Below are positions 17,372-26,930 of a stretch of DNA of 49,061 nucleotides, piece after piece. Numbering within the stretch: position 1 is the stretch's first letter; every line of letters begins with the position of its first letter. The notes beneath the pieces are model-generated. The model was not told where the DNA came from, did no database searches, and saw nothing but the letters and a program-made list of their open reading frames with translations. The DNA is from Neptunomonas japonica DSM 18939 (GTDB lineage: Bacteria > Pseudomonadota > Gammaproteobacteria > Pseudomonadales > Balneatricaceae): contig NZ_AUGR01000027.1 of assembly GCF_000422765.1 (NCBI RefSeq), forward strand, positions 1 to 49,061, in the 5' to 3' direction. A program made the position numbers and the translations under genes.

Positions 17372-18568
17372 TTAGCTACTTGGCAGCACTCTGACGCAAA
17401 ATGATTTCAGATAATCAGTTTCAGGAATGGCTGGGTGTACTGGATGATCAGCTCCCTGATGCCCCTGATCAAAAATTTGTGCTGTCCGGTCGAGCTCACG
17501 CGCATTAGCTCGAATAATGTCAACAAGGTTGGCACGCTCAAGATGCATTGAACACGAAGCACTCACCAATACACCCTTACGCTCCAACAAGCGCATCGCT
17601 AAATTATTGATGCGTGAGTAAGCACGTTCACCATTTTTAATATCTTTACGACGTTGAATAAACGCAGGAGGATCAACAATGACAACATCAAACTTTTCTT
17701 GGTCATGGATCAATGCTTTACAAGCATCAAACGCATCTCCCTGCACTGCCACAAAACGATCTTCTGCATTATTAAGACGTGCATTTTCTAATGCCACATC
17801 CAGCGCAGTTTCAGACGCATCTACACACATAACTTCGGTTGCACCCGCCGCTAGTGCCTGTACACCCCAACCACCCACATAGCTAAATAGGTCTAACACG
17901 CGCTTACCTGCCACATGCTTTTGCATTGCAGCGCGGTTGTTACGATGATCATAAAACCAGCCCGTTTTTTGCCCTGTCAACACCGGCGCTAACAGAGGCA
18001 CGCCATTCTCTTCAAATGGACAGAGTTCAGGCACTTCACCTTGCGCAACTTCAATGTAGCTTTCTAGGCCTTCAGTACTGCGCATTTTACCGTCACAACG
18101 CAACACTATCGCTTCTGGTGTGAAAATTTTATTTAATGCCGAAATAATTTCATCAACAACAGCCTCCATTCCAGCCGTCGAGATTTGCACCACAAAAATA
18201 TTAAAATAGCGGTCAATCACCAATCCAGGTAAGCCATCACTGTCACCGAACACTAAACGATAGCAAGGCTTATCAAAGCACGCCTCACGTAATGACAATG
18301 CAATATTAATACGATGAACCAGTAACGAGCGATCCAAACGCAGCTTAGTATCACGGCACAGCAGGCGACCACAAATCAAAGTATTAGGATTCACATACGC
18401 AACACCTAACGACTTACCATTACTCGCTTCAACTAAAACCTGCTCACCCAGCTGAAAAGATTTAATTGGAGTGCGCTTATTATCGACCTCATTGCTGTAA
18501 ATCCAGACATGGCCCGCACGAAGTCGGCGCTCGGCACCTTGATTGAGAATAAGCGTATTTAATGACAT
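17372..18568 (-). CDS. rlmI: 23S rRNA (cytosine-1962-C5) methyltransferase, RlmI family
   Basis: This 398-residue protein has an N-terminal PUA RNA-binding domain (~1-75, RAGHVWIYSNEV), a middle domain, and a C-terminal Rossmann methyltransferase domain. That domain has the SAM motif VLDLFSYVGGWG, the DPPAF motif and the catalytic Cys in SASCSMHL. This architecture and length match RlmI, which methylates C1962 of 23S rRNA. It begins just after the terminator of the gcv transcript, so it needs its own promoter within ~20 bp or read-through. Confidence 0.93.
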   Translation of the reverse strand: MSLNTLILNQGAERRLRAGHVWIYSNEVDNKRTPIKSFQLGEQVLVEASNGKSLGVAYVNPNTLICGRLLCRDTKLRLDRSLLVHRINIALSLREACFDKPCYRLVFGDSDGLPGLVIDRYFNIFVVQISTAGMEAVVDEIISALNKIFTPEAIVLRCDGKMRSTEGLESYIEVAQGEVPELCPFEENGVPLLAPVLTGQKTGWFYDHRNNRAAMQKHVAGKRVLDLFSYVGGWGVQALAAGATEVMCVDASETALDVALENARLNNAEDRFVAVQGDAFDACKALIHDQEKFDVVIVDPPAFIQRRKDIKNGERAYSRINNLAMRLLERKGVLVSASCSMHLERANLVDIIRANARELDRTAQIFDQGHQGADHPVHPAIPETDYLKSFCVRVLPSS

Positions 18569-18586
18569 GGTAATCTCTATAAACAG

Positions 18587-18621
18587 TAAAAATGACTGTC
18601 CCGGCCAAGTGCCGGGACAGT
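18587..18621 (-). terminator. Rho-independent terminator of gcvTH
   Basis: A perfect 11-bp stem ACTGTCCCGGC / GCCGGGACAGT with a 5-base loop is followed on the minus strand by CATTTTTA. It lies 48 bp past the gcvH stop. Confidence 0.85.
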
Positions 18622-18668
18622 GAATAAATCAATAGGTATAGCTTACACCGAAGTGCTTCATGAATCGA

Positions 18669-19061
18669 TCAAGATTCATCCTCACATAATTCTCCGTACG
18701 CCTGAGCATCCAGCAATCCACCCAACTCAGCTTCATCAGCCAGTTTAATACGGAAAAACCAGCCATCTCCATAAGGATCGCTATTCACCAGCTCAGGTGA
18801 ATCTTCCAGCAACTCATTAGTAGCAATGATTTCACCAGAAATAGGTACATATATATCAGACGCCGCTTTTACAGACTCGACAACACCTGCATCATCTCCC
18901 GTCTCAACGTCAGCACCTACTTCAGGTAACTCAACAAAGACAACATCGCCCAGTAAGTCTTGTGCGTGATCGGTAATGCCGATGGTTACAGACCCATCAC
19001 CTTCATTACGAATCCACTCATGGCTAGCTACATATTTTAGTTCGTTACGAATATCACTCAT
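18669..19061 (-). CDS. gcvH: Glycine cleavage system H protein
   Basis: GcvH is the lipoylated carrier that shuttles the aminomethyl group between the P, T and L proteins. The 130-residue protein has the lipoyl-lysine context [11 protein letters not shown] near residue 65 and SHEWIR near the N-terminus. The start at 19061 gives the conserved [10 protein letters not shown]; the longer frame reaches back into gcvT. It lies 22 bp after gcvT and is followed by a strong terminator, so gcvP is not part of this operon. Confidence 0.97.
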   Translation of the reverse strand: MSDIRNELKYVASHEWIRNEGDGSVTIGITDHAQDLLGDVVFVELPEVGADVETGDDAGVVESVKAASDIYVPISGEIIATNELLEDSPELVNSDPYGDGWFFRIKLADEAELGGLLDAQAYGELCEDES

Positions 19062-19083
19062 ATTCCCGATTCCTACACTAGGG

Positions 19084-20187
19084 TTAAGAAAATACTTTTT
19101 TGCCATTACGGACAAAGGGAGGGCGCACGACTGATACTGCTACATGCTTCCCACGAATATCAACCATCGCTAGGTCTTTTGTTCCTGCAGGAACTCGCGC
19201 CAAAGCAATAGACACGTTCAGTGTAGGCGAGAAAGTACCGCTAGTAATTTCTCCCTCTCCAACACCTTCTACAATCACTTTTTGGTGGCCACGCAATACA
19301 CCTCGTGACTTCATCACCAAGCCTACCAACTTCTGAGCTACGCCTGCAGCCTTTTCAGCTTCTAATGCAGCACGCCCACAAAAATCACGGTTCTCCGGCT
19401 CCCACGCAACAGTCCATCCCATGGCTGACACCAATGGAGATACGCTTTCATCCATATCTGCGCCATATAGGTTCATACCGGCTTCAAGACGTAGTGTATC
19501 TCGGGCACCTAGACCACAAGGCGCTACGCCTGCGTCAGCCAAGGCTTGCCAAAACTCAGAAATTTCATCTTCAGGGATAATAATTTCTAAACCATCTTCA
19601 CCGGTGTAGCCGGTTCTGGCGATAAACCAGCCCTCAGATTCAAGCCCTTGGAAGATGCTCAAGCCATCAATTAAACGCCCCCGGGACTCATTCAATACAG
19701 ATTTAGCCTTAGCTATTGCTTCTGGCCCTTGTATTGCGACCATAGAAAGCTCTGGCTGCTCAGTCAAAGCAACGTCAAAATGCGCAGTTTTCTCTGCCAT
19801 CCAGCGAAGATCTTTTTCACGCGTAGCGCAATTCACAACAACACGGAACCATTCGCCAGGAACACCAGGATCTGTCATACGATATACGATCAGATCATCA
19901 ATAACGTTGCCATCTTCGTTCAGCATACCGCTGTACAACGCTTTACCCTTAATATCTAAGCGCGCCACGTCATTTGCTAACAAATAACGAAGATATTCAG
20001 AAGCATCAGCACCCGTCACATCGACAATCGTCATGTGCGACACATCAAACATACCTGCTGCTGTACGGACCTGTTTATGCTCTTCTATCTGAGAACCATA
20101 GTTCAGGGGCATATCCCAGCCACCAAAATCGACAACTTTCGCACCCATGGCCAGATGCTGATCATATAAAGCGGTTTTATTAGCCAT
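19084..20187 (-). CDS. gcvT: Glycine cleavage system T protein (aminomethyltransferase)
   Basis: GcvT releases ammonia from the lipoyl-bound aminomethyl group and forms 5,10-methylene-tetrahydrofolate. The 367-residue protein has MFDVSHM near residue 50, [10 protein letters not shown] near 200 and [17 protein letters not shown] near 240, all folate-site signatures. It is the first gene of the gcvTH transcript. The 208-bp region upstream to ubiI shows no recognisable glycine riboswitch, so control is likely by a protein. Confidence 0.97.
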   Translation of the reverse strand: MANKTALYDQHLAMGAKVVDFGGWDMPLNYGSQIEEHKQVRTAAGMFDVSHMTIVDVTGADASEYLRYLLANDVARLDIKGKALYSGMLNEDGNVIDDLIVYRMTDPGVPGEWFRVVVNCATREKDLRWMAEKTAHFDVALTEQPELSMVAIQGPEAIAKAKSVLNESRGRLIDGLSIFQGLESEGWFIARTGYTGEDGLEIIIPEDEISEFWQALADAGVAPCGLGARDTLRLEAGMNLYGADMDESVSPLVSAMGWTVAWEPENRDFCGRAALEAEKAAGVAQKLVGLVMKSRGVLRGHQKVIVEGVGEGEITSGTFSPTLNVSIALARVPAGTKDLAMVDIRGKHVAVSVVRPPFVRNGKKVFS

Positions 20188-20395
20188 CGTTATAAAACTC
20201 TTGTTGTTATCTGATTGTTAACGCATCAACAGCCAATACACATAAGTACTAATCTATAGCTGGATACAGAAAAAAGGGATGTCAATTTATAGGGATTTTA
20301 ATGTTAGATCAATCTTTGATAGCATTCTAACCCCCGACCTACGACTTATGCCTAAACCTATTCATACCGACACTAGGATAAATGCATAATACTCA

Positions 20396-21664
20396 TCAAC
20401 CGCGATCTACTGGCCTTCTTGCCAATGCAGGGATATCGCCACTCAAGCCCATTGCTTGCATCACCACATGCTGTTTAATAGGAGACAGGCTGTTCAAGGT
20501 ATTCATACCCATATTCCGCACCAACTTAAGCAAAGGTTGCTGGTGCCCGAATAACTGTTTGAAAGCCTCCATACTAGCCGACATCTGCAAGTTGGCGCTT
20601 TGTCGCTGACGCTGAAAGCGTTTCAACACAGCTTCACTTCCTATCTCTTCTCCACGTGTATGAGCCGATAAAATCTGTTCAGCTAGTGCCGCTGCATCCA
20701 TCAGTCCCAAATTAACGCCCTGCCCAGCCAAAGGATGGATGGTATGTGCGGCATCACCTATAACAGCTAACCCTGCCTGCACATAATATTGTGCATGGCG
20801 CTGACGTAACGGAAAGAGATGCCTTCTGTCTGCCCACAACACACCTCCTAAGCGCCCTTCAAACGCACGCGTTAGCGCGGCACAAAATGCATCATCATCT
20901 AAGTCGATAAGTGCTGTCGCATGGTCAGGCGATGTCGACCACACAATAGAGCAACAATTAGGATCATCTAGTGGAAGAAAAGCCAGTGGGCCGTCGTCAG
21001 TAAACCGCTGCCATGCCGTCTCCTGATGGGGCTTTTCAGTGCGTACCGTAGTAACAATAGCGTGATGCCCATAATCCCACTCCCACATAGGGATAGAAGC
21101 GAGCTGTCGCACTTTTGACATAGCGCCATCAGCAGCAACAACTAATTTGCTGCGCCACTGCGAGCCATCTTTGCAGGTCAATACTCGTGAGCTGCCATCA
21201 GCAGCGCTGTCTGGTTCAGACAGCTGTACAACCGAAACGCCTGTGATGATTCTCAGATTATCTATTCGCTGTGCCGCAGCATACAAGGCGGCAACCGTCA
21301 CTCTGTTTTCTACTATGTGACCTAACGCAAGCTCATGTAGCTCTCTTGAAGAAAAGTGTATATGACCACTACCCTCGCCATCCCAAACATCCATATCGGT
21401 GTAAGGACTAGTACGAAGTTGCTGCATATAAGGCCAGGCACCGACATGAGTTAGCAGCTGCTGCGAGGCGCACGTCAAAGCACTCACTCGCGGGTCATAG
21501 CCAGCAGTGAGCTGACCAGCAACATCATCAATAAGAAGCTCGGGATCAAACTCTCTATTTTCCAGTAATACGATATGTAACCCAGAAGCTGCTAATACTA
21601 GCGCCGCCGTCACCCCTACCATACCACCGCCTACTATAACAATATCAGCTGTTTGCACAGTCAT
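20396..21664 (-). CDS. ubiI: FAD-dependent ubiquinone hydroxylase, UbiI/VisC type
   Basis: This is a 422-residue aromatic flavoprotein monooxygenase of the UbiH/COQ6 family. It has the dinucleotide fold IVGGGMVGVTAALVL at the N-terminus and the second FAD motif GDAAHTIHPLAGQG near residue 300. E. coli UbiI hydroxylates ring position C5 in ubiquinone synthesis; position after ubiH and before gcvT is identical, supporting the name. UbiF or a multi-position hydroxylase remain possible. AAGG precedes the ATG, 9 bp after the ubiH stop. Confidence 0.88.
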   Translation of the reverse strand: MTVQTADIVIVGGGMVGVTAALVLAASGLHIVLLENREFDPELLIDDVAGQLTAGYDPRVSALTCASQQLLTHVGAWPYMQQLRTSPYTDMDVWDGEGSGHIHFSSRELHELALGHIVENRVTVAALYAAAQRIDNLRIITGVSVVQLSEPDSAADGSSRVLTCKDGSQWRSKLVVAADGAMSKVRQLASIPMWEWDYGHHAIVTTVRTEKPHQETAWQRFTDDGPLAFLPLDDPNCCSIVWSTSPDHATALIDLDDDAFCAALTRAFEGRLGGVLWADRRHLFPLRQRHAQYYVQAGLAVIGDAAHTIHPLAGQGVNLGLMDAAALAEQILSAHTRGEEIGSEAVLKRFQRQRQSANLQMSASMEAFKQLFGHQQPLLKLVRNMGMNTLNSLSPIKQHVVMQAMGLSGDIPALARRPVDRG

Positions 21665-21673
21665 TCTGTTACC

Positions 21674-22927
21674 TTATTTCAAACGAGGAGCAGGCACATC
21701 CAAACCCATTGCCGCTCGAGCAAAAAGTGTTTTCGCTGGTGGACAAATGTCCATCAGTTGCAAACCAAGATCGCGACCTAGTGCCAACACCGGGTTACGA
21801 TTAGAAAATAGCTTCATGGTTTTGTCACTCAAACCAATCGTTCTCTTCTGGTCAGCTATACGCGCCTGATGATAAGCCTGCAACATAGAAATATCTCCAA
21901 CAGACATACCACAACGTCGTGCCTCAATAATATGCTGCGCTAAATCAACCACACCCCGCAATGCCAAGTTATACCCCTGACCTGCAATCGGATGCAGCGC
22001 ATGCGCTGCATTACCCAGCACAGCTAATCCTGGGCGTACCTGCTCATCCGCCAATACCAGCTTAAGTGGGTAACTAAAGCGTTTTCCAACATGCATAAAA
22101 CGTCCGCAACGATAGCCAAAACGCTCCTGAACACGTGCTAAAAATGCATTATCATCGAGCCCCATAACATTATCTAACTCAGCGTCTGGAACCGTCCATA
22201 CCAAACCACAGCGCGCCATGTTGTCTTGATCGTGCAAGGGTAGCAAGGCCAAAGGACCTGTGTCTGTGAAACGCTCATAAGCAACATTCTGATGAGAGCG
22301 GTCAGGACTAATGTTGGTAACCACGGCATGCTGTTCATAGACAACTTGCTGATAACTAATCCCCAAACTTTCACGTAATGTTGAGCGCCCCCCGTCAGCC
22401 ATAACAACCAGAGCAGATGACACCTGAATTTTTTTGTCGTCCATAAGGATATCTAACCGCATCCCCTCTTCGGCAGGCGTTACACTGATCACTTCTGCAG
22501 GGCAGCAATAAGCAACCCTATCAGCGTGCTGATGGGTGGTAATATGGTTAAGTAGCGTACGGCCCATCCATTGGTTTTCAACAACATAGCCTAACGCAGG
22601 TACGTGCTCTTCTTCAGCGTGCAAACGCGTAGCACCGAAATGCCCTTTATCAGAAACATGAATACGCTGGATCGAAGATACATGTTCAGAAATAGCCTCC
22701 CAAACACCCATCTGCTCATAAAGTTTTCGGGCACCATAAGACAGCGCCGTAGCGCGCGCATCATAACTCGGTTGATATTGAGATAAGTCGCTGGTTGGCA
22801 TCGGCATTGATTCAACCACAGCAATGTGCAGATTGAGCGCTTCGCTCATGGGCAACAAAGCCGCAGCTAAACTCGCTCCAACCATCCCTCCACCAATAAT
22901 GACAATATCATAATGTGTATTCATCAA
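21674..22927 (-). CDS. ubiH: 2-octaprenyl-6-methoxyphenol hydroxylase
   Basis: UbiH hydroxylates ring position C1 in ubiquinone biosynthesis. The 417-residue flavoprotein opens with IVIIGGGMVGASLAAALLP. It has GNAAHALHPIAGQG, in which Asn replaces the usual Asp as in E. coli UbiH, supporting this assignment over its downstream paralogue. Its ATG overlaps the pepP stop by 4 bp. The pair of adjacent paralogues follows the ygfB-pepP-ubiH-ubiI order of E. coli. Confidence 0.93.
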   Translation of the reverse strand: MMNTHYDIVIIGGGMVGASLAAALLPMSEALNLHIAVVESMPMPTSDLSQYQPSYDARATALSYGARKLYEQMGVWEAISEHVSSIQRIHVSDKGHFGATRLHAEEEHVPALGYVVENQWMGRTLLNHITTHQHADRVAYCCPAEVISVTPAEEGMRLDILMDDKKIQVSSALVVMADGGRSTLRESLGISYQQVVYEQHAVVTNISPDRSHQNVAYERFTDTGPLALLPLHDQDNMARCGLVWTVPDAELDNVMGLDDNAFLARVQERFGYRCGRFMHVGKRFSYPLKLVLADEQVRPGLAVLGNAAHALHPIAGQGYNLALRGVVDLAQHIIEARRCGMSVGDISMLQAYHQARIADQKRTIGLSDKTMKLFSNRNPVLALGRDLGLQLMDICPPAKTLFARAAMGLDVPAPRLK

Positions 22928-24270
22928 TGCCTCGCAGCAGCCATCAGCCCTTCAATTTCATCAACTGTTTTTGGCACTGACGCTGTCAGCACTTCACAAC
23001 CATCAGCAGTAACGACAACATCATCTTCTATACGGATGCCAATACCACGCCAGCATGCATCAACACTTTCATTATCTGGAGCAACATAAATACCGGGCTC
23101 AACCGTCATGACCATGCCAGGCTCTAAGAGCCGCCACTGGCCATCAGTTTTATAATCGCCAACATCATGCACATCCATACCCAACCAGTGCCCCAAACGA
23201 TGCATATAAAATGCTTTATAAGCACCGCAATCAATTAACTCATCGACCTTACCTTTCAATAAGCCTAGCTCGACTAAGCCTTCGGTAATCACTCTGACAG
23301 ACGTATCATGCGTTTGCTCCCAAGGAATTCCCGGCTTAATCTCTTCCAAACATGCAGATTGCGCTCTCAGTACTAGCTCATACAAGGCTCGCTGCTCATC
23401 ACTGAAACGTCCATTAATAGGGAAAGTGCGCGTAATGTCACCTGCGTAATAATCAGTTTCACAACCCGCATCAATTAATACTAGGTCACCTTCCCTTAGA
23501 ATGGCGTTATTCGATACATAATGCAGAACACAACCATTCTTGCCACCTCCCACAATGCTGGAATAAGCAGGCAAACGACAACCGTGCTGCATAAAATGGT
23601 GGATAATCTCTGCTTCTAACTGATACTCCATCAAGCCAGGGCGACATACCTGCATAGCACGAACATGCGCTTGAGCCGATATTTCACCGGCAGCACGCAT
23701 CACTTCAATCTCTTGCTCTGATTTAAGCAATCGCATCTCATGTAGCACAGGGCCCAACTCAATAAGACGAGAAGGCACTTTAACGCCCTGACGGCGCTTT
23801 TTACGCATTGACTCTAACCAGAGTTCAACACGCGTCTCCGTGCGATAGCACGTACCCATACAGAAGTAGATAGACTCCATCCCATCGAGTATTTCAGGTA
23901 AGCGCTCATCAACTTCATCGATAGAAAACGCCTTATCCGCCAGAAAGTCTACTTTCACACCCTCAGGTCCAGAACGGTAACCGTTCCAAATTTCCATCTC
24001 TGGATCACGGGGCTGACAAAACAGGTGATAACTCACAACTGCTTCGCCTTTGGTAATCACAATCAGCGCTTCAGGCTCATCAAAGCCGCTTAGGTAATAA
24101 AAATCACTATCCTGCCTAAAGGGAGATTCAACATCACTGTTTCGGTGCTGCAGCATCGCTGAAGGAACAACAACCACACTATTAACGGGCAGCTGAGCGA
24201 GGAGCCGCTCTCTGCGTTCAGCAAACTCGCGCTGATTGATACAGGGTTGCTTCATTCTCACATCATCCAT
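22924..24270 (-). CDS. pepP: Xaa-Pro aminopeptidase P
   Basis: PepP removes N-terminal residues preceding proline and uses two manganese ions. The 448-residue protein has the AMP N-terminal domain (PFRQDSDFYYLSGF) and a pita-bread catalytic domain. The metal ligands lie in LIDAGCE, YAGDITRTFP, HRLGHWLG, TVEPGIY and GIRIEDD. The ATG at 24270 directly follows the stop of the UPF0149 gene; an internal ATG at 24255 (MKQPCINQ) is an alternative start. It is part of the ubi operon. Confidence 0.95.
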   Translation of the reverse strand: MDDVRMKQPCINQREFAERRERLLAQLPVNSVVVVPSAMLQHRNSDVESPFRQDSDFYYLSGFDEPEALIVITKGEAVVSYHLFCQPRDPEMEIWNGYRSGPEGVKVDFLADKAFSIDEVDERLPEILDGMESIYFCMGTCYRTETRVELWLESMRKKRRQGVKVPSRLIELGPVLHEMRLLKSEQEIEVMRAAGEISAQAHVRAMQVCRPGLMEYQLEAEIIHHFMQHGCRLPAYSSIVGGGKNGCVLHYVSNNAILREGDLVLIDAGCETDYYAGDITRTFPINGRFSDEQRALYELVLRAQSACLEEIKPGIPWEQTHDTSVRVITEGLVELGLLKGKVDELIDCGAYKAFYMHRLGHWLGMDVHDVGDYKTDGQWRLLEPGMVMTVEPGIYVAPDNESVDACWRGIGIRIEDDVVVTADGCEVLTASVPKTVDEIEGLMAAARH

Positions 24271-24858
24271 TTAGTGCATTTTAGGTGCGTCAGGGTTGCT
24301 CACGGCATCGCTGCTAAGGTTGCATTCGGAAAACAGCATTAATACAGCCATACGTACGTACTCTTCTAGCTGCATCAAGTCTGCTTCGCTGTCTTCACCG
24401 TCATCCACTTCATTTGCTACCTGTGAAATTTCAGACAAGTCTCGCAGCACATCTTTCGCTTCATCGGAAAGCGATTTATCCGTTTGCTTTCCCTGATAAC
24501 CAAAACCTGTCATAAAACCTTGGCACCAACGCCCTAACGATTCAACTCGTTGCGCAAGCGTAGCGTCATCATCTGGCAGAAGCATCGTCAGCTCTAAACT
24601 AAAGCTCTCCATCTGTCCCAAAGTTTGCTGATAAAGACCGACCATACCCACCTTACTGGTTTCTTGCGTAAGCCCATCTAACTCTAACAACTCAGCAACA
24701 GTACTTAACCAAACATCAGGAACCATGCGGGCACCAGACGATAACTGCCCTGCCAACAAACCATGCAATTCAGAGGGTGTGATAATGAAAACATTCTCTG
24801 ATACAAGTAAATTGGCTATCGCATCAAAACCAATCAGCTCTTCACTCACTTCCGGCAT
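24271..24858 (-). CDS. UPF0149 (YgfB/YecA) family protein
   Basis: This is a 195-residue acidic, mostly helical protein of the YgfB family, with the conserved ELHGLLAGQL near residue 30 and WCQGFMTGFG near residue 110. It is equivalent to ygfB at the head of the pepP-ubiH-ubiI operon. In Pseudomonas YgfB-like proteins have been connected to gene regulation, but no biochemical activity is evident here. It is divergent from the zapA cluster, with a ~150-bp shared promoter region. Confidence 0.88.
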   Translation of the reverse strand: MPEVSEELIGFDAIANLLVSENVFIITPSELHGLLAGQLSSGARMVPDVWLSTVAELLELDGLTQETSKVGMVGLYQQTLGQMESFSLELTMLLPDDDATLAQRVESLGRWCQGFMTGFGYQGKQTDKSLSDEAKDVLRDLSEISQVANEVDDGEDSEADLMQLEEYVRMAVLMLFSECNLSSDAVSNPDAPKMH

Positions 24859-25009
24859 TATTCACTCTTCTCTTAACTGTTTTCAGACATATATTTCAAA
24901 ATATTTTGATTATCCTAGCATTGTAATCTATACAGAGCTATGCAGACTCGATTGACCCTCTAAGGCAGCCTGTTTATAGTCCACTTTAGATTTTATGTTG
25001 GATTCCCGA

Positions 25010-25219
25010 ATGACAGACCATTACTTTATCGCACTTGAACAAAAAATTGATCAGCTACTCGCACGTTGTGAGGAGCTTGAACTGGAAAACCAGCATCTTA
25101 AGGCCACCGGATTACAGGCCCGACAGGAAAAAGCTCGCCTTCTCCAAGTGAACGATCAAACACGTGTACAAGTTGAAAAAATGATTCAACGCATGAAGAC
25201 ACTGGAGCAAAGCTCATGA
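25010..25219 (+). CDS. ZapB-like coiled-coil small protein (TIGR02449 type)
   Basis: This is a 69-residue, charged, heptad-rich protein (ALEQKIDQLLARCEELELE) that should form one coiled coil. Proteins of this size and position next to zapA are common in Pseudomonas and relatives and are often called ZapB-like. A role in Z-ring organisation is inference from context. An in-frame ATG at 24995 adds five residues; 25010 gives the more typical MTDHYFIALEQK. Its stop overlaps the zapA start by four bases (ATGA). Confidence 0.85.
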   Translation: MTDHYFIALEQKIDQLLARCEELELENQHLKATGLQARQEKARLLQVNDQTRVQVEKMIQRMKTLEQSS

Positions 25220-25521
25220 GCAACGACGCTGGACACAAAGTCGCTATCAAAATAATGGATAAAGAGTACTTGATTGGCTGTCCTGAAGGCTCAGAAGCAG
25301 AGCTATTTGTTTCAGCCGATTACCTTGATAAGAAAATGCGCGAAATTCGCGATGCCGGGAAAGTGCTAGGATTAGAGCGCGTAGCGGTTATGACGGCATT
25401 AAATCTTTCTCATGAGTTATTACAGAACAAAGCACAGCAACAAGAAAATTTAGAAGAGCGCATTATGAAGCTCAGCCAAAAGATTGACAGCTCACTCATA
25501 AAACCTAAGGGAACACCCTAG
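25216..25521 (+). CDS. zapA: Cell division protein ZapA
   Basis: ZapA crosslinks FtsZ filaments and stabilises the Z ring. The 101-residue protein has the family N-terminal domain (IKIMDKEYLIGCPEG, then LDKKMREIR) and a C-terminal coiled coil (~65-100). It is coupled to the small coiled-coil gene upstream and followed by 6S RNA and fau, the same order as in E. coli. Confidence 0.93.
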   Translation: MSNDAGHKVAIKIMDKEYLIGCPEGSEAELFVSADYLDKKMREIRDAGKVLGLERVAVMTALNLSHELLQNKAQQQENLEERIMKLSQKIDSSLIKPKGTP

Positions 25522-25603
25522 GACGAGTCAAATATTAGATTAACTGCATGAATTTCAATCAGTTAAATATTCTTCTTAGCAGATATTTAATAAAATACAA
25601 GAG

Positions 25604-25631
25604 CTGACTTTGGCGCCAAACGCGTTATAAT
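25604..25631 (+). promoter_or_regulatory. sigma-70 promoter of 6S RNA
   Basis: A -10 box TATAAT (25626-25631) lies 16 bp after a -35-like CTGACT (25604-25609), six bases before the predicted 5' end of 6S RNA. Confidence 0.7.
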
Positions 25632-25636
25632 GATCT

Positions 25637-25813
25637 GGCTCCCTGAGGTGTTCGTCAATTGGTTACGTCCCTCGAGCCGATAATTACCAGTATGGATTTT
25701 TCTAGCAAGTGTTGTGTGCATGTCCGTCTTCGGAAAGCCTTATACACTTCGGAGATCTCCTCCTTGAACCTTCGGGTTCAGGGCCACAACCAGTAACGGC
25801 ATCTTGGGGAGTC
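25637..25813 (+). ncRNA. ssrS: 6S RNA
   Basis: 6S RNA binds the sigma-70 holoenzyme and sequesters it in stationary phase by mimicking an open promoter. The first 14 bases (GGCTCCCTGAGGTG) pair with the last 14 (CATCTTGGGGAGTC) to form the closing stem. Conserved pieces known from E. coli are present: GAGCCGATA, TCCGTCTTCGGAAAGCCTTA-like text, and CCTTGAACCTTCGGGTTCAGGG hairpin sequence. The ~177-nt length and the place between zapA and fau also match. Exact ends are estimated from pairing. Confidence 0.92.
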
Positions 25814-25822
25814 TTTACGTTT

Positions 25823-26401
25823 ATGGACGCACGTTCAGCACTTCGCAAGTCTATGCGTCAAAAGCGCAAATCCTTAACGCCTAAGCAGCAAGCAACAGCG
25901 GCACTCAAGCTGTTAGCTGAAATCCAAAAACTTCCCAGCATACATAAATCTAAGCATCTTGCTCTTTACTTACCCAATGATGGCGAGCTCGATCCAACAC
26001 CTATTATTCATTGGTGCTGGAAGATGAAAAAGAACGTTTACCTACCGGTACTACATCCACTCTCACATAATCGACTTTGGTTTGTTAAATACACCCCACG
26101 CACACCAATGACACGTAATATTTATGGCATTTTAGAACCCAAAGCTCCTTACCGCTTTATTCGTGCTGCTAAGATGCTAGATATCGTATTGTTACCGCTT
26201 GTTGCATTTGATGATAAAGGCGGAAGGCTTGGAATGGGGGGCGGGTACTATGATCGAACCTTCAACTTTATCAGACAATTCAATGCGCAAAAGCCACGTT
26301 TAATTGGGCTTGCGCATCATTTACAAAAAGTTGAACAGCTACCTATAGAAAGTTGGGATGTACCATTAACAGCAGTTGCTACTGACCACGGTTTTTATTA
26401 A
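25823..26401 (+). CDS. fau: 5-formyltetrahydrofolate cyclo-ligase
   Basis: This enzyme converts 5-formyl-THF to 5,10-methenyl-THF with ATP and returns stored folate to the active pool. The 192-residue protein has the ATP-binding motif LGMGGGYYDR near residue 135, LPNDGELDP near 55 and DVPLTAVATDHG at the C-terminus. The ATG at 25823 is 9 bases after the 6S RNA 3' end; an earlier in-frame ATG at 25709 lies within 6S RNA and is rejected. It probably arises by processing of an ssrS-fau transcript, as in E. coli (ygfA). Confidence 0.94.
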   Translation: MDARSALRKSMRQKRKSLTPKQQATAALKLLAEIQKLPSIHKSKHLALYLPNDGELDPTPIIHWCWKMKKNVYLPVLHPLSHNRLWFVKYTPRTPMTRNIYGILEPKAPYRFIRAAKMLDIVLLPLVAFDDKGGRLGMGGGYYDRTFNFIRQFNAQKPRLIGLAHHLQKVEQLPIESWDVPLTAVATDHGFY

Positions 26402-26580
26402 AAGTAAAAAATTAATATTGCTGTGTATCTTAATAAACCTTGAGTAAAAATTTTTACGGGCATGTCTTTAATATATTAACGACTACCCATAATTTATTTT
26501 TATCAAAAAAACGGCCACCCAAACTATATGCAAGGAAATGGAGTTTCTCTCTCAACTTAATCAATTTAATCAATTTACAT

Positions 26581-26715
26581 TTAACCCTGGCGATTAAATA
26601 CTTGCTCCACCAACGATGCAAACTGAAAGTCTGTTTGAGAAAATACGCCTGTTAGGACTGAGCCCACTACAAACGCCATTACTACTACCATCACTAAATC
26701 AGGACCTTTCTTCAT
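26581..26715 (-). CDS. 44-residue single-span membrane protein
   Basis: This small frame was found by reading the minus strand of the ~530-bp region between fau and the AEC gene. It starts MKKGPDLVMVVVMAFVVG, has a hydrophobic stretch at residues ~7-26, and ends SLVEQVFNRQG. AGAGATT lies just before the ATG. The pattern of a short basic N-terminus followed by one clean membrane helix resembles a real small protein rather than chance. I do not recognise its function. It is upstream of nothing on its own strand until fau, which is convergent. The rest of the region (26402-26580 and 26716-26930) is AT-rich with no other feature I can support. Confidence 0.6.
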   Translation of the reverse strand: MKKGPDLVMVVVMAFVVGSVLTGVFSQTDFQFASLVEQVFNRQG

Positions 26716-26930
26716 ATAATCTCTATATTTTTATTAATAATCAGCTTAATTGCATACTACCGATACATAACCGCCACATTCCGTCCATAGATGTTTAAAC
26801 AATTAAGTCCCTATTTAGTATTATAGCCAGATGAAGAGCTTTTACCCTAAAAAGAACAAAAAAATGTTATAAATCATCATATTTTCAGGAATTTTGCCGA
26901 ATTTCGCGACATTTTAACTTCTTCGTCACG

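Noticed and set aside
20188..20395. Possible glycine riboswitch before gcvT
   Set aside because: I looked for the conserved GGAGAG and CCGAAGG-type core on the minus strand and did not find it; a covariance model search would be decisive.
25709..25822. Extended N-terminus for fau
   Set aside because: This stretch lies within 6S RNA, and the family N-terminus aligns from the ATG at 25823.
26440..26798. Two plus-strand frames of 60-71 residues after fau
   Set aside because: They are AT-rich, low-complexity, lack ribosome sites, and overlap the more convincing 44-residue minus-strand gene.
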